A stretch of DNA of 64,000 nucleotides, taken from positions 1-64,000 of the forward strand of contig NZ_BCYY01000021.1 of assembly GCF_001598435.1 (NCBI RefSeq). Direction: 5' to 3'. Positions 63,784 to 64,000 of the stretch are shown here, in pieces (positions within the stretch are counted from its first letter, which is position 1; every line of letters starts with the position of its first letter). A program made the position numbers and the translations under genes. The notes under the pieces were generated by a model that was not told where the DNA came from, did not search any database, and worked only from the letters and a program-made list of their open reading frames with translations. This DNA is from Sphingomonas pituitosa NBRC 102491 (GTDB lineage: Bacteria; Pseudomonadota; Alphaproteobacteria; Sphingomonadales; Sphingomonadaceae).

Positions 63784-64000
63784 AGCGTACCTCCCGTCGC
63801 TTCGCGCAGCACCGCCTTCAGCGTGCGGCGGGTGAGCGGAATCTTGAAATCGTTGCTGCCCTGGCCGCGTGCCGTGTCGAGCAGCAGCGCAGCAGCTTCG
63901 TCGAAGAGCGCGTCCGACGGCGCCTGGCCTTCGAGCAGCGCCTCCACACGGGGATCATGCCACGGCTTGTGCGCCAGCCCGCCAAAGGCCAGCCGCGCGC
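63780..64000 (-). CDS. FAD-binding subunit of aldehyde oxidoreductase (PaoB-like), C-terminal end only
   Basis: The frame from 64000 encodes the last 72 residues, starting ARLAFGGLAHKPW and ending REATGGTL. This matches the C-terminal (CO dehydrogenase flavoprotein C-terminal) domain of PaoB/XdhB-type FAD subunits. The stop overlaps the next gene's GTG, so the two are translated together. The rest of the gene lies beyond the window. Confidence 0.85.
   Translation of the reverse strand, partial: ARLAFGGLAHKPWHDPRVEALLEGQAPSDALFDEAAALLLDTARGQGSNDFKIPLTRRTLKAVLREATGGTL

Overview
The window is one contiguous piece of a GC-rich alphaproteobacterial chromosome, most likely a Sphingomonas or close sphingomonad. 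The basis is gene content and order: ihfA-fabH-plsX-rpmF, a DUF1674 gene next to rsmB-rpe-heparinase-purH, ftsK-lolA-xth, and a DUF3576 lipoprotein before leuS-lptE-holA. A GTTC-N7-GTTC SOS box and a GGAAC-N17-CGTT stress-sigma promoter are also alphaproteobacterial types. About 55 protein genes are packed tightly on both strands, many with 1-4 base stop/start overlaps. I see no rRNA, tRNA, CRISPR array, insertion sequence or prophage. The species assignment is inference.

Layout. 1-5.2 kb: the end of a DinG-like helicase, a SixA-type phosphatase, and (minus strand) rpmF-plsX-fabH-ihfA-merR for fatty acid and phospholipid initiation. 5.2-9.7 kb: a metallo-hydrolase, a pabB-pabC fusion, an aminotransferase and exported MsrA. 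10-15.7 kb: the DUF1674 SDH assembly factor, rsmB, rpe, a heparinase-like protein and purH. 16-24 kb: a flippase, polA, a class A beta-lactamase-like protein, nadB and an exported esterase. 24.3-24.9 kb: an AT-richer orphan gene that looks acquired. 25-32 kb: an ABC ATPase, tldD, a ccdAB toxin-antitoxin pair with a palindromic operator, ubiH and two overlapping Gfo/Idh oxidoreductases.

32-45 kb is core cell biology: ftsK, lolA, xth, ribA, a HAD phosphatase, yggS, a short ThiE-like protein, an outer membrane protein, then leuS-lptE-holA. 45-49 kb pairs an exported GH115 xylan alpha-glucuronidase with a convergent exported SGNH hydrolase. 48.7-54 kb holds SOS-regulated dinB, a YihY membrane protein, a large exported protein of unknown family, a Cys-rich copper-storage-like protein and a stress-promoter-driven DUF3072 gene. 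54-56 kb holds kdsA beside a decayed KpsF-RraA chimera. 56-64 kb holds a membrane PQQ sugar dehydrogenase, a hybrid histidine kinase, a Crp/Fnr regulator and the PaoB/PaoC-type subunits of a molybdenum aldehyde oxidoreductase (PaoB runs off the end).

No complete novel multi-gene system is evident. The most unusual points are the KpsF-RraA remnant beside an intact kdsA in a lineage thought to lack ordinary LPS, the exported 787-residue orphan, the AT-rich orphan with an adjacent perfect hairpin, the two nearly equal 98-nt dispersed inverted repeats, and several TTG starts overlapping the preceding stop.
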